64,000 nucleotides of DNA from Ramlibacter monticola (lineage in GTDB: Bacteria; Pseudomonadota; Gammaproteobacteria; Burkholderiales; Burkholderiaceae_C): NCBI RefSeq assembly GCF_016722785.1, contig NZ_JAEQNE010000001.1, positions 1,116,001 to 1,180,000 on the forward strand, read 5' to 3'. Under the pieces are notes generated by a model. The model was not told where the DNA came from and made no database searches. It saw only the letters and a list, made by a program, of their open reading frames with translations. A program made the translations under genes and the position numbers. This document shows positions 55,786 to 64,000 of this stretch, in pieces; the stretch's first letter is position 1, and each line of letters opens with the position of its first letter.

Positions 55786-56898
55786 TCAGGCCGTGGCCTG
55801 GCGGAACCGTTCCCAGGCCTGCGGCGTCGGCGTGGTGCCCGCCCCGGGCTGCTGCGGCAGGCGGAAGAAGCCATCCACCACCTCCGCCGGATCGGTGAAG
55901 CAGTCCTTGATCCAGGGGATGTACTCCAGCACCTGCACGGCCGGATGCGCGTAGGCGAGATGCATGTGCACCTGGCTCATGTCGCCCGCGTGCGGGGCGA
56001 CCGGCAGGCGGTGGCCGTGCGCGGCGTCGCACACGCGCAGCACCTCCGTCAGCCCCGCCATGCGCGCCACGTCGGGCTGCACCCAGTGGATCGCCTGCTG
56101 CTGGAAGAACTCCGCGAACGCGTCCTGCGTATAGAGCTGCTCGCCCAGCGCCAGCGGGATGCGGGTGGCGCGCGCGAGCTGCGCGTGCCCCTTCACGTCG
56201 TCGTACCAGAGCGGCTCCTCGAACCAGTACACGTCCTGCGCTTCGGCGCCGCGGCAGAAGCGCAGGCAGGTGGCGAGGTCCCACTTGCCGTTGCCGTCCA
56301 CCGCCAGCGTGACCTCGGGGCCGATCGCGGCGCGCACCGCCGCCAGCCGGCGCAGGTCGCGTTCGACGGTGGAACCCACCTTGATCTTGATGCCGCTGAA
56401 GCCCTGCTCCACCGCGCGCACCGCACCCTTCACCAGTTCGGCATCGGCGATCGACAGCCAGCCGATGTCGGTGTTGTAGGCGCGCACCCGCTCGCGCACC
56501 GGCCCGCCCAGCAGCTTCCACAGCGGCTGGCCCTGCGCCTTCGCCTTCAGGTCCCACAGCGCGACGTCGATCGCCGCCTGCGCCAGCGTGGTGATGCCGG
56601 CGCGGCCGATCCACTGCAGCGCGGGATGGCGCGCGAGCTTGTGCCACAGCCGCTGCACCTCGCCGGCGTCCTCGCCCACCAGCAGCGGGGCGTGGCAGGT
56701 GGCGATGCAGCGCGCGATCAGCTGGTCGCCCGGCAGGTGCGCGTGCGTGCCGGTGAACCCGTAGCCGGACAGGCCCGCATCGGTGTCCACCCGCGCCCCC
56801 ACCACACCCCAGTGCGTGATGGTGTGCGTGCTGTCGGCGATCTGCGCGCCCGTGACGGGCACGTGCAGGATGAACGGCTCGACGCCGGTGATCTTCAT
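55786..56898 (-). CDS. enolase-superfamily enzyme (mandelate racemase/muconate-lactonizing type)
   Basis: A 370-aa enzyme. The N-terminal capping domain (1-125) and barrel carry GIKIKVGS (catalytic Lys-x-Lys, about 170-174), metal ligands in AVDGNGKWD (Asp), WFEEPL (Glu) and LGEQLY (Glu), and [16 protein letters not shown] (catalytic His). This indicates a sugar-acid dehydratase-like or racemase reaction on an unknown acid. The AFNT-like IGWLSI insert is typical of MR/ManD-like subgroups. Start ATG at 56898. Confidence 0.9.
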   Translation of the reverse strand: MKITGVEPFILHVPVTGAQIADSTHTITHWGVVGARVDTDAGLSGYGFTGTHAHLPGDQLIARCIATCHAPLLVGEDAGEVQRLWHKLARHPALQWIGRAGITTLAQAAIDVALWDLKAKAQGQPLWKLLGGPVRERVRAYNTDIGWLSIADAELVKGAVRAVEQGFSGIKIKVGSTVERDLRRLAAVRAAIGPEVTLAVDGNGKWDLATCLRFCRGAEAQDVYWFEEPLWYDDVKGHAQLARATRIPLALGEQLYTQDAFAEFFQQQAIHWVQPDVARMAGLTEVLRVCDAAHGHRLPVAPHAGDMSQVHMHLAYAHPAVQVLEYIPWIKDCFTDPAEVVDGFFRLPQQPGAGTTPTPQAWERFRQATA

Positions 56899-56931
56899 GG
56901 CGGCTCCTCCGGGCTTCGTTGGGGCGCCATC

Positions 56932-57831
56932 CTAAAGCCGATTGTGGATGGCGGTCGAGGCGATCGCGGCGTGCCCCGCCGCCACGCTGATCTGGTTCAG
57001 GTCCATCGCCACGTCGCCGGCGGCATAGAGGCCGTCCACCGTGGTCTGCTGGTGCACGTCCACTTCGAGCTGGCCGTCCGGGCACGAACGCGCGCCGAGC
57101 CGCGTGGCGAGGTCGCAGGCATGGTGCAGGCCGAGCGCGGGATAGAGCGTGTCGAACTCCAGCACCTGCCCGTCCTGCAGGGCCACGCGCACGCCGCAGT
57201 CCACGCCGCAGTCGATGCGATGCGGGGGGCTGTCCGCCAGCCGCACGCCGGCATCGCGCAGCCGCGCCAGCTCGCGCGGATCGACCTCCTCCTGCGTCGC
57301 CATCGCCAGCCAGGTCACCTCGTTGCCGAAACCCGAGATGAAGAGCGATTCGTGCAGGCCGTGCCCCGCGCGCCCCAGCACCGCGACGCGCTGGCCCTGC
57401 GTCTCGAAGCCGTCGCACACCGGGCAGAAGCGCACCTGGCCGGCCTGCATGGCCTCGTGCAGGCCGTCGATCTCCGGCTCGACGTCGCGCGCTCCGGTCG
57501 CCAGCAGCACGAAGCGCGCGCGCCATTGCCCGCGGTCGCTTTCCGCGCGGAAGCTGCCGTCCTCCAGCTTCTCGATGCGCCGCACCTCCGTGTGCGTCGT
57601 GGGCACGCCGTAGATGCGGGCGTGCTCCTGCATGCGGCGAAGCAGCTCCGGCCCTTCGATGCCCTCCGGGAATCCCGGCACGTTGCGCGTGCGCGGGATC
57701 TTCGCCAGCCGGCTGCCGCCGGCATCGAGCACCAGCGCGCGGCGCCGGTAGCGGCCCAGGTAGACGGCGGCGGTGAGACCGGCGGCACCGCCGCCGATCA
57801 CGAGGCAATCGAGGATCTCGTCCTGGCTCAT
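56932..57831 (-). CDS. thioredoxin-reductase-like FAD oxidoreductase
   Basis: A 299-aa protein: FAD motif VIGGGAAGLTAAVYLG (11-26), LATGARD, redox pair CPVC (136-139) in FCPVCDGFE, and FAD-binding end LYAAGDVAMDLNQISVAAGHAAIASTAIH. The NADPH-binding loop reads LGRAGHGLHES instead of the usual GxGxSA, so NADPH use may be altered, as in TrxR-like ferredoxin- or flavodoxin-dependent paralogues. Not next to a thioredoxin gene. Confidence 0.88.
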   Translation of the reverse strand: MSQDEILDCLVIGGGAAGLTAAVYLGRYRRRALVLDAGGSRLAKIPRTRNVPGFPEGIEGPELLRRMQEHARIYGVPTTHTEVRRIEKLEDGSFRAESDRGQWRARFVLLATGARDVEPEIDGLHEAMQAGQVRFCPVCDGFETQGQRVAVLGRAGHGLHESLFISGFGNEVTWLAMATQEEVDPRELARLRDAGVRLADSPPHRIDCGVDCGVRVALQDGQVLEFDTLYPALGLHHACDLATRLGARSCPDGQLEVDVHQQTTVDGLYAAGDVAMDLNQISVAAGHAAIASTAIHNRL

Positions 57832-57838
57832 TCGGAAT

Positions 57839-58315
57839 TCACCCGGCCCAGGGCAGGCGCTTGGCCACCATCAGCCAGAAGATCAGGAGGAAGGGGAAGA
57901 AGGCGCCGAAGCCGAGCCCTTTCCACCAGTGGAACAGGCGGCGGTAGGCGTCCGGCAGGGGCTCGCAGCCATGCTCGGCCTCCACCGCCATCCCGCGCAT
58001 GCGGATCTGGATCGCCACCACCGGCAGCCAGCAGGCGATCGCCACCGCGTACAGCGCGAGCGACCAGGCCACCCAGGGGGTGGACAGCGGGATCTTCATC
58101 AGGTGGATCAGCCACAGCCCGGTGACCGGCTGCACGACCGCGCTGGGCGTGGTGAACAGCCAGTCGGCCGCGACCACGTTGCGCGCCGAAGCGGCCGCGC
58201 CGCCCGTGTGGCCGCGCAGCGAGGAGGCGAACAGGTGGAAGGCGGAGCCGACGCCGGCGCCGAACAGGATCGTCGACGACAGCACGTGCAGCCACTTCAC
58301 CACGAGGTAGTCCAT
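57839..58315 (-). CDS. DUF2269-family membrane protein
   Basis: A 158-aa membrane protein with four spans: KWLHVLSSTILFGAGVGSAFH, the TTPSAVVQPVTGLWLI region, a third span, and C-terminal GFGAFFPFLLIFWLMVAK. The His in KWLHVLSST and a later His/Trp pattern recall the haem-linked UPF0093/HemJ architecture, but DUF2269 function is unknown. Its ATG overlaps the TGA of the SDR-DoxX fusion gene upstream, implying a functional pair. Confidence 0.85.
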   Translation of the reverse strand: MDYLVVKWLHVLSSTILFGAGVGSAFHLFASSLRGHTGGAAASARNVVAADWLFTTPSAVVQPVTGLWLIHLMKIPLSTPWVAWSLALYAVAIACWLPVVAIQIRMRGMAVEAEHGCEPLPDAYRRLFHWWKGLGFGAFFPFLLIFWLMVAKRLPWAG

Positions 58316-59607
58316 CAGTGCCTTCCTTCGCGCGCCGGCGGCTCCAGCGACCACAGCAGCGCGATCAGGGCGAGGATGGGCAGGTTCTTGGCGATCGGCC
58401 CGTAGGGATGCAGCCAGTATTCGGGCAGGAACAGCGTGATGAGCACGGTGTAGCCGGCGACCAGCGCCAGCTGCGCGAGCCACACCCCGCGCCGCCAGCG
58501 TGCCGGCGCGGCCAGCGTGAGCAGGCCCAGGACCAGGTCGAGCAGGGCCGCGCCGTAGAGGGCCAGGGTGGCGGGCGTGCCGTGCAGGCCCACGCGCGCC
58601 AGCAGGGCGTAGCTGTCCCGCACGGGGTACAGGCCGAAGGAGACGATCGCGGTCCAGATCCACAGGAACGCGAGCGCGAGCCGCAGCACCGGCAGCCAGA
58701 GATCCAGCGTCGCTTCGCGCCGGGCGCTCTCGCGGACGGGCCCGGCGATGAAGTCCGCCGGGGCGCGCGGCGCGCGCCCGAGCAGCGCCGGCAGGCCGTT
58801 GCGCTGGGTGGCGTTGCCGGCCAGCAGCATGTCGGCCGTGTCGCGATCGAGCATGCTCCCGGGAAGGACGCCGGCCAGGGTGGCCCCGGCGCGGAACAGG
58901 AAGGCGGGGATGGGGATCACCCATTGCCGCGGGTTCTCGCCCATGGCGAGCCGCAACTCGCGCAGATAGCCGGCCAGCGCCAGCGGCCGCGGCCCGGCGA
59001 AGACATAGGTCGCGACTTCTTCCGGCGGCGACTCGACCAGGCGCACGACGCCCTGCACCACGTCGTCGAGGTGCACCGGCTGCACCGGCATGCGCCCGCC
59101 CATGGGAAAGGGCAGCAGCGGCGCGACCGCGAGCTTGTTGAACAGCGCCGCGCTGTCGCCGCCCGGGCCGTAGACCAGGGAGGGCTGCACGATCGCGGCG
59201 CGCAGCGGCAGGGAGCGCAGCACGTCGTCCGCCGCCTTCTTGCTGCGCTGGTAGCCCGTGCGGCCATGCTCGTCCGCCCCCAGGGCGGAAACCTGCACCA
59301 CGCTGCGCACGGCGGCCGCGTCGCAGGCATGGAAGAGTTCGGCGGGGGCGCGATGGTGCAGCGCCTCGAAGGTCTGCCCGCGCTGCTCGCGCAGGATGCC
59401 GACCGCGTTGACCACCGCGTCGATGCCCTCCAGCCGCGGCAGCCACCAGTCGCGCGAAGGCACACTGGCGAAGTCGGCCTGCACGAAGTCGACCCGGCCC
59501 GGAGACGGCCGGCGCATTGCAGGAACGACCGTGTGTCCGCGCTGGCGCAGGGCCTGCGCGACAGCGCGGCCGATGAAGCCGGTGGAACCCGTCAGCAGGA
59601 CGCGCAT
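58315..59607 (-). CDS. SDR (NAD-epimerase) / DoxX-like fusion protein
   Basis: A 430-aa two-part protein. Residues 1-285 are an atypical SDR/NmrA-like Rossmann domain (TGSTGFIGRAVAQALRQRG, SALGADEHGRTGYQRSKKAAD with the Y-x3-K pattern, VYGPGG, PVHLDDVVQG). Residues 300-420 are four membrane helices of a DoxX-like module (LALAFLWIWTAIVSFGLYPV, GAALLDLVLGLLTL). Known family combination. Coupled to the DUF2269 gene. Membrane-associated redox or quinone chemistry is inferred. Confidence 0.85.
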   Translation of the reverse strand: MRVLLTGSTGFIGRAVAQALRQRGHTVVPAMRRPSPGRVDFVQADFASVPSRDWWLPRLEGIDAVVNAVGILREQRGQTFEALHHRAPAELFHACDAAAVRSVVQVSALGADEHGRTGYQRSKKAADDVLRSLPLRAAIVQPSLVYGPGGDSAALFNKLAVAPLLPFPMGGRMPVQPVHLDDVVQGVVRLVESPPEEVATYVFAGPRPLALAGYLRELRLAMGENPRQWVIPIPAFLFRAGATLAGVLPGSMLDRDTADMLLAGNATQRNGLPALLGRAPRAPADFIAGPVRESARREATLDLWLPVLRLALAFLWIWTAIVSFGLYPVRDSYALLARVGLHGTPATLALYGAALLDLVLGLLTLAAPARWRRGVWLAQLALVAGYTVLITLFLPEYWLHPYGPIAKNLPILALIALLWSLEPPAREGRH

Positions 59608-59680
59608 GGCAGGCCCAGTCTAGCGTTACGCCTTGCAAGCGGGGCGCCACGGATTGCCCGGCATTACCTAGACTCACGGC

Positions 59681-60145
59681 ATGCCAACCTGGAAACAAGC
59701 CTTGCGCGAGGGCCTGGTGTCCGGCAGCCTCGCGAGCGCCTTCTCGGCAGGGTACCTGGCCTGGGCCGGCTACCGGCGCAACCAGCCTGCCGCCCCGGTC
59801 AACGCGGTGAGCCACTGGTTCTTCGGCGACCGCGCCCTGCGGCAGGACGAAGCCAGCCTGAAGTACACGCTGACGGGCTATGTCACGCACCACGTCGCGG
59901 CCATCTTCTGGGCCGTGCTGCACGCGAAGGCGTGGGGCGCGCGCGAAGAGGCGAAGTCGCCGGTCCCGGCGCTGGCCGGCGCGGTCACGGCGGCCACGGT
60001 GGCCTGCGTCGTCGACTACCAGCTCACGCCGAAGCGGCTGACGCCGGGCTTCGAGCACCGGCTGGGGCGTCCGGAGATGGCGAACGTGTATGCGTTCTTC
60101 GCGCTCGGGCTGACGGTGGGGACGCTGCTGATGAAGAAGCGGTGA
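59681..60145 (+). CDS. membrane protein (154 aa), unknown
   Basis: Starts MPTWKQALREGLVSGSLASAF. About three hydrophobic helices (GSLASAFSAGYLAWAG, VTHHVAAIFWAVLHA, ANVYAFFALGLTVGTLLM) with conserved-looking HHVAA and SHWFFGD motifs. No domain assigned. Divergent from the SDR-DoxX gene; its stop lies next to the end of the opposing kinase gene. Confidence 0.65.
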   Translation: MPTWKQALREGLVSGSLASAFSAGYLAWAGYRRNQPAAPVNAVSHWFFGDRALRQDEASLKYTLTGYVTHHVAAIFWAVLHAKAWGAREEAKSPVPALAGAVTAATVACVVDYQLTPKRLTPGFEHRLGRPEMANVYAFFALGLTVGTLLMKKR

Positions 60146-60146
60146 G

Positions 60147-61841
60147 TCAGACGCTCCCCGCCTCCTCCCGGGCGGCCTCCAGCACGCTGCTCACCGCATC
60201 GCCCAGCGCCGCGATGTCGAAGGGCTTGCGCAGGATCTTCGGCTTGCCGGCCAGGCGCTCCACGGCGGCCATGTCGGCATAGCCGGTCGCGAGGATCACC
60301 GGCACGTCGCCCACCAGCTTGCGCGCCTCGGAGATCACTTCGGCGCCGGTCATGTCGGGCATGGCGTAGTCCACCACCAGCAGGTCCGGCTTCACCGTCG
60401 CCAGCGAGGCCAGCGCCTCGCCGCCGTTGGCCGCCTCCGTGACCTTGTAGCCGATCAGGCTCAGGCACTCGACGATCACGCGCCGCACGTCCGGGTCATC
60501 CTCCACCACCAGGATGTGGCAGGCCCCGGCGAGCGCCGGCACCGCCGGCTGCTGCTTCTGCACGCTCTGCTCGTCGGTATCGCCGTCAGCCTCGGGGAAG
60601 AGCATTTCCACCGTGGTGCCCTGGCCCTCCTCGCTGCGGATGCGCGCCAGCCCGCCGGACTGGCGGGCGAAGCCATAGACCTGGCTGAGGCCCAGGCCCG
60701 TGCCGCGGCCCAGCGGCTTGGTGGTGAAGAAGGGATCGAACACCTTGGGCAGCACGTTGGCCGGAATGCCGCCGCCGGTGTCGGTGACGCTCACCAGCAC
60801 GTAGTCGCCCGGGGGCAGGTCGCGGTCCTCGTCGAGGAAGCGCGTGCCCGTGGTGATCTTCAGCTTGCCGCCCTGCGCCATCGCATCGCGCGAATTGACC
60901 GCGAGGTTCAGGATCGCCATCTCCATCTGGCTCGGGTCGAGCACCACCGTGGCGTCTTCCTCGCACAGGTCCAGCTCCACCTCCACCGCGGAGCCGACGG
61001 AGATCTCCAGCAGGTCCTTCATTCCCAGCAGCAGCTGGTTGACCCGCGTGAGCTTGGGCAGCAGCGACTGGCTGCGCGCGAACGACAGCAGCTGGTTGGT
61101 GAGGCGCGCCCCGCGCCGCGCCGCGCTCTTGGCGCGGTCCACCACGGGCTTGACCTTCTCCTCCTTGGCATAGAGGGAGACCAGCTCGAGGTTCATGTTG
61201 ACCACGTGCAGCAGGTTGTTGAAGTCGTGCGCGATGCCGCCGGTGAGGCGGCCGATCGCTTCCATCTTCTGCACCTGCGTCAGCGCCGCCTGCGCCCGCT
61301 CGCGCTCGTTGATCTCCTTCATCAGCCGGTCGTTGGCGCTGGCCAGCTCGCGGGTGCGCAGCAGGATGCGGTCTTCCAGCTCGCCGTTGAGGCGCTCCAG
61401 TTCGCCGCGCGTGCGCTTCAGTTCCTCCAGGTGCTCGCGCGCCGCGTACTGCCGCCGCCGCGCCCGCACCGCGGATTCGACCGCGCTCACCAGCGTTTCG
61501 GCATTGAGCGGCCGCTCCAGCAGCACCAGGTTGCCGAGGCTGTGCAGCGAACGGAAGTCCTTCTCCGGCCGATGCCCTTCGCGCTTGGTGGCCAGCACCA
61601 CGAAGGGAAAGTCGGACCAGGGCGGCTGCGCATTCAGCCAGTCCAGCAGCCGGTCGTCCGACAGCAGCTCCGGCAGCGCTTCCTCGGTGAGGATCACGGC
61701 GGCGGCGCCTTCGACCAGGGACTGCAGCAGCTCGTCCTCCGTCGCGCACACGTGCGAGGTGATCTCCTGGTGCTGCAGCATGCGCTGCACCACCGAGGCA
61801 TCGCGGCCGCGGGGCGCGTGGACCAGGACGCGGAGTTCCAT
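60147..61841 (-). CDS. hybrid sensor histidine kinase with degenerate N-terminal receiver
   Basis: A 564-aa cytoplasmic kinase; ATG at 61841 follows GAGGGAG. Residues 1-120 look like a receiver fold (MELRVLVHAPRGRDASVVQR) but have Glu/Thr (ILTEEALPE) at the phosphoacceptor position. Residues 130-195 are a coiled coil. The HisKA phosphoacceptor is in GGIAHDFNNLLHVV (about 205), and HATPase_c has NLAVNSRDAM, TDTGGGIP and GTGLGLSQVYGF. Residues 440-560 are a complete receiver (VVEDDPDVRR, VVDYAMPDMTG, Lys in RKPFD). Soluble, with no separate regulator adjacent. Confidence 0.92.
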   Translation of the reverse strand: MELRVLVHAPRGRDASVVQRMLQHQEITSHVCATEDELLQSLVEGAAAVILTEEALPELLSDDRLLDWLNAQPPWSDFPFVVLATKREGHRPEKDFRSLHSLGNLVLLERPLNAETLVSAVESAVRARRRQYAAREHLEELKRTRGELERLNGELEDRILLRTRELASANDRLMKEINERERAQAALTQVQKMEAIGRLTGGIAHDFNNLLHVVNMNLELVSLYAKEEKVKPVVDRAKSAARRGARLTNQLLSFARSQSLLPKLTRVNQLLLGMKDLLEISVGSAVEVELDLCEEDATVVLDPSQMEMAILNLAVNSRDAMAQGGKLKITTGTRFLDEDRDLPPGDYVLVSVTDTGGGIPANVLPKVFDPFFTTKPLGRGTGLGLSQVYGFARQSGGLARIRSEEGQGTTVEMLFPEADGDTDEQSVQKQQPAVPALAGACHILVVEDDPDVRRVIVECLSLIGYKVTEAANGGEALASLATVKPDLLVVDYAMPDMTGAEVISEARKLVGDVPVILATGYADMAAVERLAGKPKILRKPFDIAALGDAVSSVLEAAREEAGSV

Positions 61842-62026
61842 CAGCGCGCTCCCTCGCGCACGCCCACCCGCGGACTGCCCTCGACCAGGGACAGGCGCTT
61901 GCCGGGAAGCCCGCCACCCAGGACGGCGCCGAGACCGGGGCTGCCGGTCGAGGCACGCGCCTGTGCGGGGTGGAAAGCGAGGGGTACTGGGCGTCTCATC
62001 CGGTGGCAATGGCCGCGGACGGGAAG

Positions 62027-62059
62027 CGGCTGCGCAACGATCCTAACGGCTGCGCAACG
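62027..62059. repeat. 13-bp direct repeat, 20-bp spacing
   Basis: CGGCTGCGCAACG occurs at 62027-62039 and 62047-62059. The 20-bp spacing is two helical turns. It lies in the interval upstream of the hybrid kinase gene and just beyond the end of the acyl-CoA synthetase gene. Confidence 0.7.
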
Positions 62060-62107
62060 GGCCCCCTGTAGGCTGATTCCGACAGTTGCGTCGTGCTTTG
62101 TCCGGCG

Positions 62108-63802
62108 TCACGCGCGGGCTTCGGCTTCCTGCAGCGCGCGCCACATCACCTTGCCGCTGCCGCTCTTGGGCAGCGCGTCCACGAACTGCACGATGCGCGG
62201 CACCTTGTACACGGCCATGTTCTCGCGGCACCACTGCACGATGTCCTCTTCGCTGACCTGCCCGCGATGCGCGGGCCGCAGCACGACCACGGCCTTCACG
62301 GTCTCGCCGCGATAGCTGTCGCGCGCCGAGATCACGCAGGCCTCCTGGATCGCGGGGTGGCGGAACATCAGGGCCTCCACCTCGGCCGGCCAGACCTTGT
62401 AGCCCGAGGCGTTGATCATGCGCTTGAGCCGGTCGGTCAGGAAGAAGTAGCCGTCCTCGTCGGTGCGGCCCAGGTCGCCCGAGCGGAAGAAGCGCTTGCC
62501 CTCGAATTCGATGAAGGCGGCCTGCGTGGCCTCCGGCCGCTTCCAGTAGCCGTCGAACACCATGGGGCCGTGGATGATGATCTCGCCCTGCTCGCCGGGT
62601 GGCAGTTCCTTCAGCGTCTCGGGATCGACCACGCGCGCGTCGCAGCCGAGGAAGGGAATGCCCAGGCACTGCTGCTTCGGCGCATCGGGCGGATTGCTGT
62701 GCGAGGGCGCGGCCGTCTCGGTGAGGCCGTAGCCTTCGACGTAGCGCAGGCCGAACTGCTCCTGCAGGCGCTGCGCCACGGCCTGCGGCATCGCGGCGCC
62801 GCCGCCGCCGATGTGCTGCAGGCTCGACAGGTCGTACTGCGGGAAGTTCGGGCTCGCCAGCAGGTCGATCACCATCGTCGGGATGTTGGTCCAGGTGCTG
62901 ACCTTCCAGTTCGAGATCAGCCAGCCGGCCAGGTCGCGGTCCCAGCGGGGCATCATGACGATGGTGGCGCCGATGTAGATGTTGGCGTGCATCAGGCTCA
63001 CCATGCCCGTGATGTGGAACATCGGCACCACCAGCAGCGTCACCGCTTCCGGCGTGGCGTTGCCCCAGAAGCAGCTCGCCAGCGCGTTGTGCATCAGGCT
63101 GCGGTGCGGGTGCATGCAGCCTTTCGGGTTGCCCGTCGTCCCGCTGGTGTAGGGCAGCACGGCCAGGTCCTGGGGCCCCACCTCGAGCGGCGGCAGCGGC
63201 AGCTCGTTGGCGAGCGCGTCGGTCCAGGCCAGCACCTGGCCGCCCGGCAGTTCCGGCAGCGGATGGCGCGTGAGCAGCCAGGACTTCCACGCCTCCGGCA
63301 TGGGCCCGGTGTGCGGCGCCTGCGGATCGAAGGCATCGGTGAACTGCGTCACGACCAGGTGCGCGAGCCGCTCGCCCACCGGCAGCTGCGCGTTGGCCTT
63401 CGCGATCTCGGCCGCCAGGTCGCCGGTGGTGATCGCGACCCGGGCGTCGGGATCGGTGATGTAGTGCTTCAATTCCTCCGCGCGGTTCATCGGGTTCACC
63501 GGCACGACCACCGCGTTGGCGCGCAGGATGGCGAAGTGCGCGATGAGCAGTTGCGGGCAGTTCTGCATGTCCAGCAGCACGCGGTCGCCCTTGCGCACGC
63601 CCAGGGCGTGCAGGCGCGCGGCGAGGCGCTCGGCCTGCCGCAGCACTTCGGCATAGGGAAGCACGCGGCCGAAGAACACCACCGCGGGCTTGTCGGGATA
63701 GCGGCGGGCACTGGTGGCGAGGTTGTCCCAGAGCGAGGTGGCGGGCGGCGTGAGGGCGCGGGGCAGGCGGCGCGGCCAGGACTTGAAGTGCGGGCGGTCC
63801 AT
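62108..63802 (-). CDS. long-chain fatty acid-CoA ligase / AMP-dependent synthetase
   Basis: A 564-aa ANL-superfamily enzyme that activates a carboxylic acid as acyl-AMP and transfers it to CoA. Motifs: P-loop YTSGTTGNPKGCMH (about 240-253), YGLTETAAPSHS, GEIIIHGPMVFDGYWKRP, RSGDLGRTDEDGYFFLTDRLKRMI, catalytic Lys in PKSGSGKVMWR near the C-terminus. Length is normal for medium/long-chain enzymes. Start MDRPHFKSWP at 63802; an upstream extension to 63883 has no similarity. Confidence 0.93.
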   Translation of the reverse strand: MDRPHFKSWPRRLPRALTPPATSLWDNLATSARRYPDKPAVVFFGRVLPYAEVLRQAERLAARLHALGVRKGDRVLLDMQNCPQLLIAHFAILRANAVVVPVNPMNRAEELKHYITDPDARVAITTGDLAAEIAKANAQLPVGERLAHLVVTQFTDAFDPQAPHTGPMPEAWKSWLLTRHPLPELPGGQVLAWTDALANELPLPPLEVGPQDLAVLPYTSGTTGNPKGCMHPHRSLMHNALASCFWGNATPEAVTLLVVPMFHITGMVSLMHANIYIGATIVMMPRWDRDLAGWLISNWKVSTWTNIPTMVIDLLASPNFPQYDLSSLQHIGGGGAAMPQAVAQRLQEQFGLRYVEGYGLTETAAPSHSNPPDAPKQQCLGIPFLGCDARVVDPETLKELPPGEQGEIIIHGPMVFDGYWKRPEATQAAFIEFEGKRFFRSGDLGRTDEDGYFFLTDRLKRMINASGYKVWPAEVEALMFRHPAIQEACVISARDSYRGETVKAVVVLRPAHRGQVSEEDIVQWCRENMAVYKVPRIVQFVDALPKSGSGKVMWRALQEAEARA

Positions 63803-63911
63803 GGAGGGATTCTGTCTGCTGGAGCCGCGAACCTTAGCCAAAGCCCGGCCCGGCTGCATGGGGAGAAGCCCGGGCGGGGTCACGGATGCGACGCGAGGCC
63901 GCCCTGGCCCT

Positions 63912-64000
63912 TCAGCGCAGCGCCTCGAGGTCCAGCGGCCAGTCCTGGCCGAGCCAGTACGCGTACTCGGTGTGGTCCCTGAGCGCGTCCCCGCTGAGGC
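63912..64000 (-). CDS. C-terminal end of a gene running off the right edge
   Basis: The last 28 codons read LSGDALRDHTEYAYWLGQDWPLDLEALR before TGA at 63914-63912. Too little is visible to name the product. It is co-directional with the acyl-CoA synthetase and 109 bp upstream of it. Confidence 0.5.
   Translation of the reverse strand, partial: LSGDALRDHTEYAYWLGQDWPLDLEALR

Noticed and set aside
1-64000. CRISPR arrays, rRNA and tRNA genes
   Set aside because: No regularly spaced direct repeats of CRISPR size, no rRNA signatures and no complete cloverleaf were seen on either strand.

Overview
The window is chromosomal DNA of a high-GC Gram-negative bacterium, most likely a betaproteobacterium of the order Burkholderiales (Comamonadaceae, Ramlibacter/Variovorax-like). 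This is inferred from the style of GlnRS, UppP, MutS and the ergothioneine genes, the PXPV-type exported proteins, the dense GC-rich coding and the many GTG/TTG starts. No rRNA, tRNA or CRISPR array was found.

Bases 1-13,650 are the right end of a lambdoid-like prophage whose structural genes lie off the left edge. The control switch sits near 4.5-5.4 kb: a LexA-type CI repressor (+) faces a YdaS/Cro-like protein (-). Leftward from the switch run two tandem terminator hairpins (a tR1-like position), a CII-like regulator, small early genes, a replication initiator with a Ser-Pro microsatellite linker, a DnaB helicase, a LuxR-type HTH protein and a small VRR-NUC-like nuclease. Rightward, a promoter at about 5,965 drives a long, tightly overlapping operon (6,031-12,267). 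It holds tiny unknown proteins, an ASCH-like protein, a YqaJ-type recombination nuclease and an AlpA-type factor. Three of its neighbouring genes end in the same short repeat. A tyrosine integrase (-) and a repeat-rich putative attachment region close the element directly against mutS.

Bases 13.7-33 kb are core chromosome. The stretch contains mutS-anbu-hydrolase as one operon, uppP, a MacAB-type exporter whose adaptor carries an inserted LTXXQ-like helical segment, a 2TM protein/LytS/LytTR sensory operon, an exported protein with a natural His-rich tail, glnS and a thiamine-binding protein. An IS110-family insertion sequence (about 33,081-34,177) with 12-bp flanking direct repeats and a structured upstream region splits an intergenic stretch.

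Bases 34.5-64 kb carry metabolic and sensory genes. They include a class V aminotransferase, AraC/LysR/GlxA-type regulators, two large sensor kinases, a CbiM-like membrane protein and an EamA transporter. A fumarylacetoacetate-hydrolase-like/ketopantoate-reductase-like pair follows. The ergothioneine operon egtB-egtD is translationally coupled to a DUF427 gene. Next come a short core-type methionine synthase, a LLM flavin oxidoreductase, a voltage-gated-type K+ channel with a zinc ribbon, an enolase-superfamily enzyme, a thioredoxin-reductase-like protein, an SDR-DoxX fusion next to a DUF2269 protein, and an acyl-CoA synthetase. A truncated gene runs off the right edge.

Functions are assigned from motifs and family resemblance read by eye; no database search was possible.
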